Shown here one piece after another: positions 13,446 to 25,624 of a DNA stretch of 64,000 nt. This DNA comes from Moringa oleifera. Taxonomy: Eukaryota; Streptophyta; Magnoliopsida; Brassicales; Moringaceae. The position numbers and the translations under genes are program-made. Within the stretch, counting starts at the first letter, position 1. The number at the start of each line of letters is the position of its first letter. Where the stretch lies: assembly GCA_021397835.1 (NCBI GenBank), contig JAJFZO010000889.1:6572001-6636000 (forward strand), in the 5' to 3' direction. The notes below the pieces were generated by a model, which worked only from the letters and a program-made list of their open reading frames with translations, searched no databases and had not been told where the DNA came from.

Positions 13446-14880
13446 GTTGTTCCAGATTTGTAGAGCTAATAAAACTATGATCAGGCTGCCTCCATCAATC
13501 TTGTCTCAATCAGTTATCAAGTACCGTAATCAACCATGAACGATTTCCTTGCCCCAAACAACAAGGCTTCCAGCATCTGCACAGAGGTAGAAACAGGCAT
13601 ATGAAGCTTGTTTTGGATATGGAAGGAAAAGGAGCAAGTTTGAGATTGTTGGATAAAGACTGCCAAACTGAGTTCTACAGAGGATATCACCAACAGAAGA
13701 GAAAAGGGTCTGATGCATGGTCCATACCGAACCTTGAAGAGTATTATTATCACATGTGCATACAGCACATAAAAACAATGCCTATAGCTAAGTCTTACCA
13801 GTATACATGTCTATGAGCAAATTGGAGAATAAACATAAAAGAAAAACTACTAACTGAAAAAGCAGAGGACACTGGAACTGTGCGCCTATGGACGCCAGCA
13901 TACTCAGACTATTTAGAGTACAATTTATTAGGTTAAATTTGAAGCCAAGCTGCTGAGAAACAAAGCAAGAAAAAGGAAGGTTAAAGCAGTAAAGAGGATA
14001 CGAAGGATTAAATTGATGTTTAACATCAATAGCAGACAGCGTTGAAGGGATTAACTGAAGATAAAACAAAATTTCTTTTTCAATTACCAGAAAATGAAGT
14101 AGAGGGAATAAATCAAGAATCTGATCCCACAGCCACAGCTACATAATTAGATCAAAGCCTAGACAAAGTGGATGAAAAAGAAACTGGGAATTCAATGCAA
14201 AGACTAAAAGTAGGAAGGTCTGAAGAAGCAACATTAAAACAGCTCACATTTAGTAAATACTTCAAAATATGCTTGCCTTTGAAGTCTTGGTTGTCATAAG
14301 TAGCCAGGCAGGAGGAAACTGGGGTTACAGTTAAAGGACAACCCAATTGTAGCAAGAGAGAGGGGCCTTCTAGATCTGCTAAGTCTGGGAACACTGGGAT
14401 CAACTGGAGGCCATAGAAAGGGCATAGCAAATTGAGGAACTCAGCCACGAACTATCTGACAAGGACCAATAATTATCACAAACAAAACAGAAATGCTTCG
14501 GCACCTACATATACTTATCAAGCCAAGTAGTTGAGGAGTAAAAATACATAAAAACATATATAGATGAAGCATGAAGAAGAAATGATCCATAATTAAAGCT
14601 TAATAGATCCTTTCGAAAATATCATTCGATAAAGCACATACCCACTAGATCCAGAGAGCAGCAAATGGGACCAAAAGGCAAATTGAGGTGAAATTAAGAA
14701 GAAAGAAATATGGAAAGTTTTATGATTGTCACAAATAATAGTAGGAAAGAGGAAAAGAGAAAGGCATAGGAAATATATGAAACTGTAGAGCGCGGGAGAT
14801 CCACGGACCTTGTGAGAAAGAGAGGCTGAGAAATCTGGGGGAGAAGAATTCTTGTCGTGGGCTTATTGTCTGTGCTTTTG
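13446..14880 (-). other. 5' leader and leader intron(s) of the EDR4-like gene
   Basis: No protein gene is seen. A plausible first leader exon lies at about 14812-14880 (donor CACAAG|GTCCGT on the minus strand) and an acceptor CTCTGTGCAG ends at 13577, joining a leader segment 13576-13446 to the coding start. The exact transcription start cannot be placed from sequence alone. Confidence 0.45.
13517..13576 (-). promoter_or_regulatory. Possible 19-codon uORF in the EDR4-like leader
   Basis: On the minus strand an ATG directly follows a good splice acceptor (TGCAG|ATG) and opens a 19-codon frame (MLEALLFGARKSFMVDYGT, stop at 13517-13519). It ends about 70 nt upstream of the main start at 13445. 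If this leader exon is transcribed as modelled, scanning ribosomes would meet it first. Confidence 0.4.
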
Positions 14881-16777
14881 TTTTTAACACAAAATTAAGA
14901 AACATGTAACGTACATTAGATTCTGTGCTTTTGGAAGGTTAGCGAGTGCGTCATTCTCAGTCTTCGTGCTGCGTGTTAAGGAAGCTATGTCCAGTCAAAA
15001 CACAGCATGGAATGGAAACTGCACTGCTCTTTCTTTTTCTTTTTCTTTCTTTTTATCAGTGACAAACACGCAAACAGGAAGGAAGGGAGGGAAGACTCGA
15101 GAGTTCGGCGCAATAAAGAGGGAGCGTTGAAGTCGGCGCCGAAGCTATTCAAGTGAAAGAGAGAGGGTGGGGTCTGGTCTGCTGACGTGTCATCCGACGT
15201 GTCCATCTCCCTTGCCGCTACTCATGTATGCAATTACCATTGTGGACACAACTCATCAAAGTCCGTTCGTTGACAGTTACTTGTCCCTTGCAGGACCGCG
15301 CCTGTCTATTTTACAAAGTCAACGCTCTTATCTTTCCTTTTTTTTTTTTTTTTTAATTGTTTCAAACAAAACTGGAGGGATTTGCTTGCATGAGTGAAAC
15401 ATCTTCTTTTGCTTTGGGAAAGAAAAAGGGTACGGAAATGGAAACAAATCCCACCAGCAATGGAATGCATAAATAATTTTGTTTTTTTTTAAAAGAAAGA
15501 TGATAGCCCACGTAGTCATATTCCCATTTGTTTATTGGGATAACCGATCAGAGAATGAAGCTATGGGATGTAGCAGATCTTGTTTAACAAATCATACAAA
15601 ATTAAGAGATGAGATGGCCAAGAAAAAGTCTTTGTGGGGTTGAGTTGACTCCACTTCTGCTCTCTCACATCCACTTCTCTTTCTTCTTTCTTATATTTTT
15701 AATTGATACAAGTATTTTTGTTTTCATTTTGAGTCAGTCATCCTTACCAGAGAAAGGAAAATGAAACTCTGGGACAAAAATATTCAAATTGTCATCCTTC
15801 TGTGCATTTTCCTTGTTCTTCATACCAAGTTTCATTCTTCGTTGGCACGCACTCAGCCACATATCTATATGCATACAAAGTCAATGCTCACCACTCCTAC
15901 CATGTATTATTGATCACAACCCCATAAAGGAAAAACAAAAACCACTATACCAATAGCTAATTTTTCCAACCACTGCACTTTGGATTCACATATGGAGACC
16001 CATGGATGAACTAATGACATTCCTGCAGTTTCACCTCTAACCTACAATTTTTACTCATTACCTGAACTGCTTAATAACTACATACATATTAAGTTGCCCA
16101 GCACAAATATCAAACTGTCAACTGGAAAAGTGTATTAGCTATTCAAATCAAAATTAAATTCCTCTTTCACAGCAAAGTTCTCTTAAAAAAGCTGACCCTT
16201 TTCCTTTCAGGCATACCCAAGATTTAGCATGGTGAAATGAACATTGAACTGAGGCCACCTCTTAACTACTGCACATATTAGGGAGACATTCAGACCAAGA
16301 ATCAGTTATCCTTCCATCTCTAACTTCAAAAGCAACATGCATGTAACATAAATGCCAACAACACAGCTAGCTCATCCTCCAACAAAAGTGACTCCTTGTC
16401 ATGCGTTTACAGAAAACCATAGACTCCTACTTGGTGGAAAGCAAACCTTGTTAATATTTGAACTGATGTAAGCATTTATGCACACCATTGTTGTGTTGAA
16501 CTAAAAGGTACCATTATGACTAGACCACAACCTTGACCACACAATAGTCCTAAAATTTATCCAGTTTATCTATTACCATGCACAAAGCAAAACCTGCAGC
16601 TTCAACATTTTCCAAGCATCAATGTAAAAGATTCAAATTGATTATGCAACATAACTACAATACATAAAAACCAAAAAACTTCACAGAACAAGAATATATT
16701 CAGCCAACAACAACAACAAATAATGCGAAAGAAAAATGACTTCAGGCTTACTAGAAAAGTACAAGAATCAGGCATAC
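14881..16777. other. Intergenic: EDR4-like promoter and NET4 3' region
   Basis: The stretch nearest 14900-15330 is the presumed promoter of the minus-strand EDR4-like gene; it includes pyrimidine-rich tracts and poly-T/A runs (15339-15354, 15482-15490). About 16100-16777 is the likely 3' untranslated and terminator region of the NET4-like gene. No ORF with domain similarity is seen on either strand. Confidence 0.45.
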
Positions 16778-18793
16778 TTATGAAGACATTACTGCATGTC
16801 CTTTGTGCCCCAGAAATGCTTGACAAAGTTCTCTGTACCCACTTTTATAATGATCCAGAGAAAAACAAAGCTGACGTATTGCCTCCCTTTTCTCCTCTGC
16901 CTTATCTAAGATCACGATTCTCTGCCTGTCAACTTCTTTCTCCGTCTCCTCCAGTCTCTGTTTAAATTTTTCTACCAACTTCTTTGCACTTTCCGATTCA
17001 GAACTGAGCTCCCAATTTTTCCCTTGCAACTGGGACAGATGCTCCTCCGTTTGCCCAATTTGAAGGTTTCGGGATCTCAAATCTGCTCTGACTGTGTCCA
17101 ACTTAGCATCGACCCCATCTTTCTCTGCCATTAGCATGTCATATTTGACCTGAAGTCCGTCGAGGTTCTTATTCAAAGCTTCCACATATTCATCTCTTGC
17201 AGCAAGTTCTGCTTTCAGTCTATTGATCTCAGCTTGCCACCTGCCCTCTTGAATGTCATGCAAAGCTTTCATCTCCATTGTCTCAGCATTGCATTTATTC
17301 ATTTCTTCTTTCAGAGATTTGCTGATTAATTCCCATTCAATGAGCCTTGCCTCCAAGAGGGTTTGTTTTTCTAATAAATTAGTAATATCCGACTGCATCT
17401 TTGCTTTCTCAACGGAGAAATTTCTCCAGGCATCTGCCGAAGCAACCTTTAGTTGCTTCACCTCATGATCACGCTCAGATATATAAGCTTGGTACCTCAC
17501 GGTGCTTTCCTCAAGATCCATAACCTGCCTTCTCTCTGAATCAAGCTGAGTCTCCAACGTGGCTATATCATCCTGAGCCAATTTAAGTTGTCCTTGCACC
17601 TGAGTGCCCTTCGACATTTCCTTTCCAAGCTCATGCTTTAACTTGGAAATCTCTTCATCTGATCCCTTAAGCTGTTCTCTACTTACTTCAAGCTCCTCCA
17701 CTAACTTCTGGATTTTGGAATTAAAGTCAGACATAACAGTTTCTAACTCAACCACCTGTTTTCGCAGCTCAAAGCCCTTCCTTCTCTCAACATCAAGATC
17801 AGTCTCCCTCATTTTGATAACACCTTGTGCTGATTCAAGCTGAGTTCGCGCATTCTCTGCAAGAGCAATAACAGAGTCACTTTTCTGCAGCTCACTCTTT
17901 AACCGAGAAACCTCTTGTTCCAAAAGCTGGAGTTTAAGGTTTGAATCCCTCAACTCTTCCTTATACTTGATAACTCTTCCAACCGCTTCTTCGTAATTCC
18001 CCTGTTCATCTGCATCCAAATTATTATATCCATTAGCTTTATCAGCCCCTTGTAATTTCCCTTTCAAGCATGGGAACTCAGCTCCTGACTCAACCATTTT
18101 CCAGTCTAGTCCTCTACTACTCCTGTCCATAACGGAGCCCAAGATGCTGTTGACAGATGAGTTGAAGGATTCTGAGTCAGAATCTGATGATAAAGATGAT
18201 TCAGTGCCTTCCTTTAGAGAAGGATCAGAACTTCCACCACTAGAACTAAAAGATGCAGATAGGTGAGCAGACTTGTGCTGACCAAGCTTTTCATCAGGAG
18301 TTGCCAGGGGTGAGCTGTTGTCAGAGCCCCATCCAGAATTGCCAGAACCCTGCATTTGAAACTCTGATGTTACATTCTGTTTGGTTAAATGATCATAACG
18401 CTCAGCCAATGATAGATAAATGCGGTAGAATTCCTCAACGCCAGCAATCAACTCTGGCTTCTGCTGATAGTGCATCGGATCCTTCTTTGTCAAGGATTCA
18501 TCATCTTGTTCGATCAGTTGCAGCATCTGTTTGACACTCTGATCCATCTCTGCAATCCAGAAATTTGGTCAGTCTCTTGTAGGAGGCTGTAATTTCCAAA
18601 GTGAAATAATTATAGAGATAAAAAGTTAATATATATATATATATATATATATAAACCGTTTAGCAGATAAGAAAAACAGAGTTAAACAAAGTTGCTCACC
18701 ACTTATATTTTTTGCCAGCCATTGAGAATTCCCAGGTGCAACATGACTCTGCCACTGACATGAATCCGAATTTTTAAGTTCCATCCTCTTCAT
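16778..18793 (-). CDS. NET4: NETWORKED 4-type NAB-domain actin-binding coiled-coil protein
   Basis: Two coding exons: 18793-18700 and 18549-16778 (intron GTGAGC...TTGCAG); 621 aa. Residues about 10-95 form the KIP1-like NAB domain: NSQWLAKNISEMDQSVKQML, LIEQDDESLTKKDPMHYQQ, KPELIAGVEEFYRIYLSLAERYDHLT. After a Ser-rich linker comes a long heptad-rich coiled coil (about 190-600), and the end AEEKREAIRQLCFSLDHYKS...AFLGHKGHAV matches NET4 C-termini. NET proteins tether F-actin to membranes; NET4 members sit at the vacuole (known for the family, inferred here). The usual tryptophan cluster of the NAB start (SHSWWWDSH) is here SCQWQSH. MKRMEL is chosen as start because it is the first ATG after a TTTGCAG leader acceptor. 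Confidence 0.9.
18629..18653. repeat. (AT)n microsatellite in NET4 intron 1
   Basis: About 12 uninterrupted AT units lie inside the intron between the two coding exons of the NET4-like gene. Likely polymorphic; no function is implied. Confidence 0.95.
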
Positions 18794-19740
18794 ATCAAAC
18801 TCCCTTTATCTGCAAATGACAAACTATTTTTCATTGGACCACTTCTAAGTAATAATCAGTCTCTCATGTTTAGCAATCAGCTACTCCTTTGTACAGATGA
18901 ACACCATGACCAATTCTTATTTGTTCATACCATCACTCTTTCAGATATGGAAAATCAGGAGGGTATTGAAGGGGAAGAAAAGGCAATGGTAAAGACAGTA
19001 AGTTTAGCTCCAGGAAAAAAAAAAACACTGTATATGTTAAAATTAAAATATAGAAAAAGAAAAGGAAGATATAAAAAAAAAAAAAGATAAAAGACACGGT
19101 GATAAAGCCGTACGTCCGAGGAATTCTCTCAGCATATTATACGATTCGAGAAGACTTGTATATAAAATGTGCATGCTTGACAGACTAGGGAAATCAAATC
19201 AAAATGAAAGAATAAACTCAGAACACAGTTGTAGCAGGTTATATATCAATACAAAACTGAGATATTGCTTCTGACTGCTCCAACAAAATGCAGATAAAAA
19301 TTAATCACCAGAGAGATTCAACGACATCCATCAAAAGGAATCAAATAATGAAAATAAGAAACCAAATGAAAATGAAAACAAAGAAAACAGATGTCAATAA
19401 AGAATCAGAGAAGCATTATATGATCTTCCTTAAAATAAGCAATCAGTAGCAGAATCAGCATAAAGCGGCGCAAAATTGAAGATGAAGCAAACATAAGGAA
19501 GAGAGAAGTAAAGTTTAGTAACCTGAGCTGGTGAGTTGAGGTGAATGAAAGGATGAGGAATGGGAGAAGTTGATTATGGAAGGGAGGGTGGTAGGGTTTT
19601 GGAATAGAGAATGAATTATTGGTGAGGTTAAGAACAAGAAGAAAAAGTTATTTTTAAGAAAAGCGAAAAATAGAGGGGAACGACAGGGGGCAGAAAGGCC
19701 CACCTGGCTTGATTTTGGGCGGGATTTCTTGTAGCCCGCC
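18794..19740 (-). other. 5' leader, leader intron and promoter-proximal DNA of the NET4-like gene
   Basis: A leader acceptor (TTTGCAG) ends just upstream of the ATG at 18793. A plausible leader exon with donor CTCAG|GTTACT lies at about 19523-19700 on the minus strand, where the sequence is purine-rich on + (CT-rich on the transcript), as is common for plant leaders. No coding sequence is seen. Confidence 0.45.
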
Positions 19741-20858
19741 TTTTTTCTATTTGTCTCTTACCCCTTTCAATTTTCAAAAATTTTCCCCCCTCGTTTTTCA
19801 AACTAAAAAATTGATACGATGAGTGTGCCGTCGCGAATCATTAAAATTAGATTCACATATTGAATTGGAAGGATTATCATCAAATTATATCAAAGAGGCA
19901 TTAGTTGAAGCAAAGAGAAGGAAGAGATTCAAAATTGAGAGAGCAATAGTGGGTGGTCAGTTACATTGGTCAGCGGCTAAATAACGATTCATCTCCGCAA
20001 GATCCTAACAAAAGACATGAAATGGGACGGCAAAGATCGACTGAGACTGTGTACATCCATTGAAAGTCGCTCTTAACAAGAATTTTGGAGACTGAAAGAT
20101 TTAGGAGTTTGTCAAAATACTTAATTCAGGTAGAAATAGCAGGATCAAAGATCAGCTGGTAGTTATCAGCATAAATTGGTTTAAAACTCTCTCGGCTACA
20201 GGTTACTTACTTAGATCAGTTGGTCTAACACTCTCTCAGGACGATGGTGATTTGCTAGTTAGATCCCTGTACTTTGACCATTAATCGCCTTAGTTTGAGG
20301 TACTTCTCTATCCCATAACATTCCCCTTTTTTTTTTTTCTTTTTTCTTTTTTCAGATTTTGTACAATAGGTTAAGAGAATTCTAGGTTATGGTACTTTTT
20401 TTTTCATTTATTTTACCAATTCAGTTAAAAAGTATTTGATAACTCCGGCAATTTGTCTTGATGTTTGTTCGCTCAGTTTTCTATTTATATATATATATAT
20501 CTTCTGAATCTTCATATATCTCTTAAAAATCCAAAAAAGCAAACCCTTATTTTTCACTCTTCAACTGAAATATGAAATATCGGAGATTGTTTGGCTAATA
20601 ATGTCCTTTCACATTGCAGTAAACTTTGATTTTTACGAAAGAAAAAAAAAAAAAACATATGAAAAATGATTGCAATATAATGCTTGAAAAGGTCACACGC
20701 TGTTAAAGACTTTAATATGTTACAGTATTTATATGCATTTTTTTTTTTAACAGAGCTCTTCATCTCACATACTTTCACACTCTTATTAGTAATTAAGATG
20801 AGAGAATTTATTGATTTTCATTCCCCATCTTGAATGTGAGTATTTGAATCTTAATTTA

Positions 20859-20911
<53 letters not shown>

Positions 20912-23006
20912 TTATGTTATGTTAACGGTAAGAATAAGAAATGTTTTAGATAATTAGTTTCTCGGAATGAGTTGTCATTAATTCATTACATCAACTTACA
21001 GAGGTCTTTATTTCTTTTTGATAAATGATGCTATATATATTCCTATAATCCAACTTTGTTTTTTCACAAAATAGAAAAATGTGTTTCTTTCCATTTCTCT
21101 TCTTTAATTATAATAATAATATTATTATTATCATAATAATTATTAAATATTATCATAAAATTTTAAAATAATTAAATTTAAGATAATTGATAAATAAAAA
21201 TATCAAAATTTTGAAAAAATAATCAATATATAATAAAAATATGTTTTAGAAAAATACACATATAAAAAAATACTAAAAAACTTCATAAAACAAATCAAAA
21301 TTTTCAAATTATAAGTAATTAGAAGTGAGTTACAATCGGATATGAACCGACGAATTAAATTCAATTTTTCAAATTGAATTAGAATCACATATTATAATTT
21401 TTATTTTGAATTAAAATTATGCATTACAATTTTAGTTTCAAATAAAAAATGTGTACTAAGATTTTAAAATCAATTTTCAACCTTAAATCCAATTACTTAA
21501 CATTTAATAATGGTTCATATATTTTATGAATTATAAATTAGATCAATTTATTTTTTATTTAAACTTTAAAAATTATTTAACTAACATCATTAATATATCA
21601 CCCTTATTTCATAATAAAAATTAAATATCTAATTTTTTATTTATTTAATATTTTATATTATTCTCAATTTATTTATGATTTTTTCCTTTTATTGTCTACT
21701 TCGTCCGATTACTTGTCCTTTTTACATTCGATATGGGATTCCTCTTCAAAGTCGCTGCAACCACGTCCTTCAATTTGATGCGCTTCCTCTGCAATTGGCT
21801 CATGTCCATCCTTTTATATATTCTCACTGAGACATCGCATGGTGCTTGATGGCCAAAGATGATAAAAGTAGCATCAAGTGCTTCAGGGTCAGGAAAGCAG
21901 CCTTCTTGATTCTGGAAGCTGCTCTCAACCGTAACAAAAGCAACCGGCAGTATCAAACAATCACTCCATAAGTAGACGTGCTAACTTGTAGTCAATGCAC
22001 CCTTATGGGACACCCACCAGCAGTAATGTCAGAGATATACAGCGGGAAACCCCAGCTTCTGTATTTCTCGCTTGACAAGCATTCCAACCGCACACTCCAT
22101 TTTTATTTTTATTTTTTGATCGGAGTCTCTTGCACTCATGAAAACTACATCTCACCTTAATCAGAGTCCATTTCCCCACTTTTCAGCTCTTTTCTTGGCC
22201 TCCCTCAGCAAATTAATGCCTGTCCTGTGGAGATGGAGCCTCTGTACTAATAAATATTTGATGCAGCCTGTCTGGCAATCGGCTCACTTTCCCTTTTTTT
22301 TTTTTTGAAGACATCACTGATCGCAAACTACTGAAACACCCCCAGGATGGATGTGGGAGCATAAAGTCAAATATTTGTTTCTTGAAGTAAGAATGGGTAT
22401 GGCTTGTCACCGTTCCTTTTCTCATGGCCACAGCAGTACTCACATGGAAATCTCCACTCTTCCTTCCTCTGCAAATTTGTGGCCTGCAGTAAACAAACAA
22501 AGACTTTAAAAAATTAATTAAGTAGATAATTGCCCAATAACCGACAATCATATAATTAACAGTATGATGCTTCCTTTTATTATCGGTGCAAGGCAATAAA
22601 AATAGTTGCTTCCTGCTGTTGTATTCAGAGACAAATCTCCATTTCCAAAGATATCTTTTTGCAAAGGACGCCTAATTGTTTTTCCCCAAACATCCCTTGC
22701 TTGTGGCTGCATCCTGGCCTACCCCTTCACCTAAACCAGTGCCGCCTGATGTCAGCTGAGTCTGACCTTTAGAGCTCTTCCAGCCATTGATCACCCCCTC
22801 AACATTGTTGCTGTGGCAATCATATAAACCTTTAATTCCTGACATGTTTGGTATAGGACTCACGCTTTTTAGTATGAACCCGACTCCACATAGTCATCAT
22901 CCATTAAGCTTCTAATAATGATTAGATGACTACCCCAACTATAAAACGCAAATCTGCAACTCTGCCACCGAAGGAGGCATTGACAAGATAAACAGAGAAG
23001 AAGTCA
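19741..23006. other. Gene-poor intergenic region, AT-rich, with weak minus-strand open frames
   Basis: The region is mostly AT-rich with simple repeats. About 21,090-21,690 is extremely AT-rich and resembles the larger block at 41.9-45.4 kb in style. On the minus strand, higher-GC open stretches occur at 21696-21956, about 22300-22489 (preceded by a TGCAG acceptor) and 22672-22863. None shows a domain I recognise and they do not join into a convincing model; they could be a decayed gene or a non-coding transcript. The last 150 bases are the presumed promoter of the methylesterase gene. Confidence 0.4.
20861..20912. repeat. (ATT)n microsatellite
   Basis: About 17 near-perfect ATT units lie in intergenic DNA. 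Confidence 0.95.
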
Positions 23007-24585
23007 ATGGGAGAGGAGCTCAAGTCGACAGAAACAGCCATAAAGGCGCACTTTGTGCTTGTGCATGGTGTCAGCGGAGGAGCTTGGTGCTGGTACAGGA
23101 TCAGGTGCCTCCTGGAGAATTCCGGCTACAAAGTCTCATGTATTGACCTCAAAGCAGCAGGAATTGATTTAAACAACGTCGGTTCTGTTCGTTCTTTTGA
23201 TGATTACAATCAGCCTCTCATGGACTTCATGTCTGCCCTGCCAGATACCGAGCAGGTCTTTCTCCACCACTCTCTCTGATCAATCTGCACGTTCCATCAC
23301 ATATGATATATTCACCATCTCTTCTGGTAATACTTTTGCAGGTGATCTTGGTTGGGCATAGCGCCGGCGGACTGAGTGTGACTCAGGCCACTCACATCTT
23401 TGCTAAGAAAATCCGTCTTGCAGTGTATCTGGCGGCCACCATGCTCAAGTTGGGGTTCTGGACCGATCAAGATACCAAACATGTATTTCCACTAGTCTTC
23501 TTCTATTTATGTCTCATTCATTCAATTGAACTCGTGTGAATTGTGTAGGCAGCGCCTCTGACAAGTTGGTCCATTTCCATCAATTTAACACAAGTCTGAG
23601 ATAGCAAGGCTATGTGATTCCCAGTTCCTACATCATGGCTCATATATGTCATTGTGATGGCCGGCAATTAGTTTTCACTTTCCCCGGCCAAAGTGAAATG
23701 GGAGTTAGCCTCCATTGATGCCCTTACACTACATCTTCACTTTGGTTGGCATGATGGGACATTTTTACTACAATTTACCTCCAATCATTGAGATGGGCCA
23801 GCAACCAAAACTATATATACATATCTAGCCCCTCCTTTTATGTTTTGTCAGTTCAATTATATGCTTATAATTGAAAAAGGAAAAAGAGAAGAGGGTTGTC
23901 AAAGTAATGTTTCCTTTATGTGTAACAGGGAGTTCCTGATTTATCTGAATTTGGTGATGCTTACGACTTATATTTGGGATTGGGACCTGATAAGCCTCCA
24001 ACCGGCGCCATTGTCAAGAAACGGTTGCAGCGCAAAGTAATCTATCACATGAGCCCTCTGGAGGTAACTACCCCATCAAAATGGTTGGGCACTTTACAGC
24101 CTCATCCGTCTACACATATGTATTTGCATGCTTTTTTTTGTGGTGCACTGACCTGCGTGCCATCTTATTATACACATGTTGATAGTCTTAATTTGCTTTT
24201 GCTGTAAGGGTTGAGCCATGGAAAGTTTTCAGAAAATCAATATGAAGCATGGTGTTGTGAATGCAATTATGTTGTTAGATAACCATGGTTAACCTTGGCA
24301 CAGGATTCCACATTAGCTGCTATGCTATTGAGGCCAGGACCAGTGGTGGCATTGCAGACTGCTCGGTTTACAGAGGATAAAGAAGAGATAGATAATGTGC
24401 CACGCATCTACATCAAAACAATGCACGATCGAGTTGTGAAACCAGAGCAGCAAGATGCCATGATAAATAGGTGGCCACCATTTAAAGTCTATGCTCTGGA
24501 AAGTGACCATAGCCCCTTCTTCTCCACCCCTTTGCTGCTCTTTGACCTGCTGGTTAAAGCTGCAGCCTGTATTGGATGCAACTAG
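23007..24585 (+). CDS. MES17: MES17-like methylesterase (alpha/beta hydrolase, SABP2 family)
   Basis: Four exons: 23007-23255, 23342-23482, 23929-24063, 24304-24585; every junction is phase 0; 268 aa, the usual size for MES enzymes. HFVLVHGVSGGAWCWYR is the oxyanion region, GHSAGG supplies nucleophile S90, KTMHDRVVKPEQQ gives D217 and LESDHSPFFS gives H244. Blocks such as VPDLSEFGD, GLGPDKPPTGAI and YIKT...RVVKPEQQDAMI resemble Arabidopsis MES17, which hydrolyses methyl-indole-3-acetate; the substrate here is inferred from that resemblance. No transit peptide is seen, so it is probably cytosolic. The start is the only ATG upstream in frame with the catalytic core. Confidence 0.92.
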
Positions 24586-24988
24586 CAGAATCTATTACTT
24601 ATATTGCAAGAGGATGCACTCATCCCGATAACCACTTCCCCTCTGTTGGTCTTCTCATATCATATAGGTTACAAAATTTATGTAAACTTGAGCAAATTTT
24701 ACAACATGATCCAAGAATTCACTTCCAATGATCAGCATAGTAATTGCATTGCCACCAAAAGTTGATGTTGAAGAGCACAGGTAAATTAATGCTTTTTGGC
24801 ATCCTGTGTAGCCAAATATGGTATATATAGAAAACTTATAACTTGCATTTTATTACTTCAGCAGAAAACCAGTTCAACCCAAAGTACTCACATTTGATTA
24901 CATACAAAGACAAGTTAGACACAAGTATTGCTTCTCACTCTTCAAGAACTCCTTGCACCACAATTGATTTCCAGGCAAGTAGATTAAT
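24586..24988. other. Intergenic: 3' region of the MES17-like gene
   Basis: No coding features are seen. AT-rich with short T/A runs; it lies between the stop of the methylesterase gene and a possible minus-strand exon. Confidence 0.5.
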
Positions 24989-25123
24989 TTAAAAAAGAGG
25001 GGAAAGGGGCTGCCAAGTCTGGCTGGTAATCTTATTTGTGAACATGTCAGCTGCTCTTGAAGTGCCTTCATCCTTCTCAATCTCAAGTTTGATGGTTTCA
25101 TTTGGAGTCCTCGTGCCTAGGGC
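24989..25123 (-). CDS. Possible orphan terminal exon (44 codons), host gene unclear
   Basis: On the minus strand a good acceptor (GATCTTTTCAG) is followed by an open 44-codon frame beginning ALGTRTPNETIKLEIEKDE and ending with TAA at 24989-24991. Its hydrophilic, protein-like composition is unlike the flanks. I could not join it convincingly to another exon: the thioredoxin gene upstream already has a complete last exon at 25625-25774. It may be an alternative last exon of that gene, part of a decayed gene, or chance. Confidence 0.25.
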   Translation of the reverse strand, partial: ALGTRTPNETIKLEIEKDEGTSRAADMFTNKITSQTWQPLSPLF

Positions 25124-25624
25124 CTGAAAAGATCAACTGATTTCTTTGCCTTGTGCCATCACTAACAGTGTCTTGGGGCCTGCTAAGAAAATGAATTAAG
25201 AGTATGCCTTGCATATTGATTGCCACTGTTAAGTCATGAGCTTTGGAATGAAGCCCACAAAAACAATTACCAAACTCCCAAAGATGCAATGTCACATAAA
25301 ATCCTTGAATTTCAAACAATGTTAAATACACAGCCCAAGCACATTCCACCAAAAGTGCAGTCTCACAGGATGAACCAACATAGTCCTAAACCTGCTTTTA
25401 TATTCCTTCTACTTGCCAAAATCAGAAGTGACCATCTTAGGCCAAGCATCATCGGTCGAGAAAACTTCTTCTATCTCTGGCATGAAAGACTTCATCATTT
25501 TCCTGGATAGACAAGGCAAATACGCAACAACTGCCAGCATTGATGACTTTGCACCTCATATAAATGCACCCACACAAGATCTTTGTGCTAAGAAATGCTA
25601 GAGAAATCACAACAATGAAGTTAG
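25124..25624. other. Thioredoxin gene 3' flank with open frames on both strands
   Basis: About 25,413-25,601 is open on + and also in two minus-strand frames; none matches a family I know. It is most likely the 3' untranslated region or downstream DNA of the thioredoxin h gene. Confidence 0.35.
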
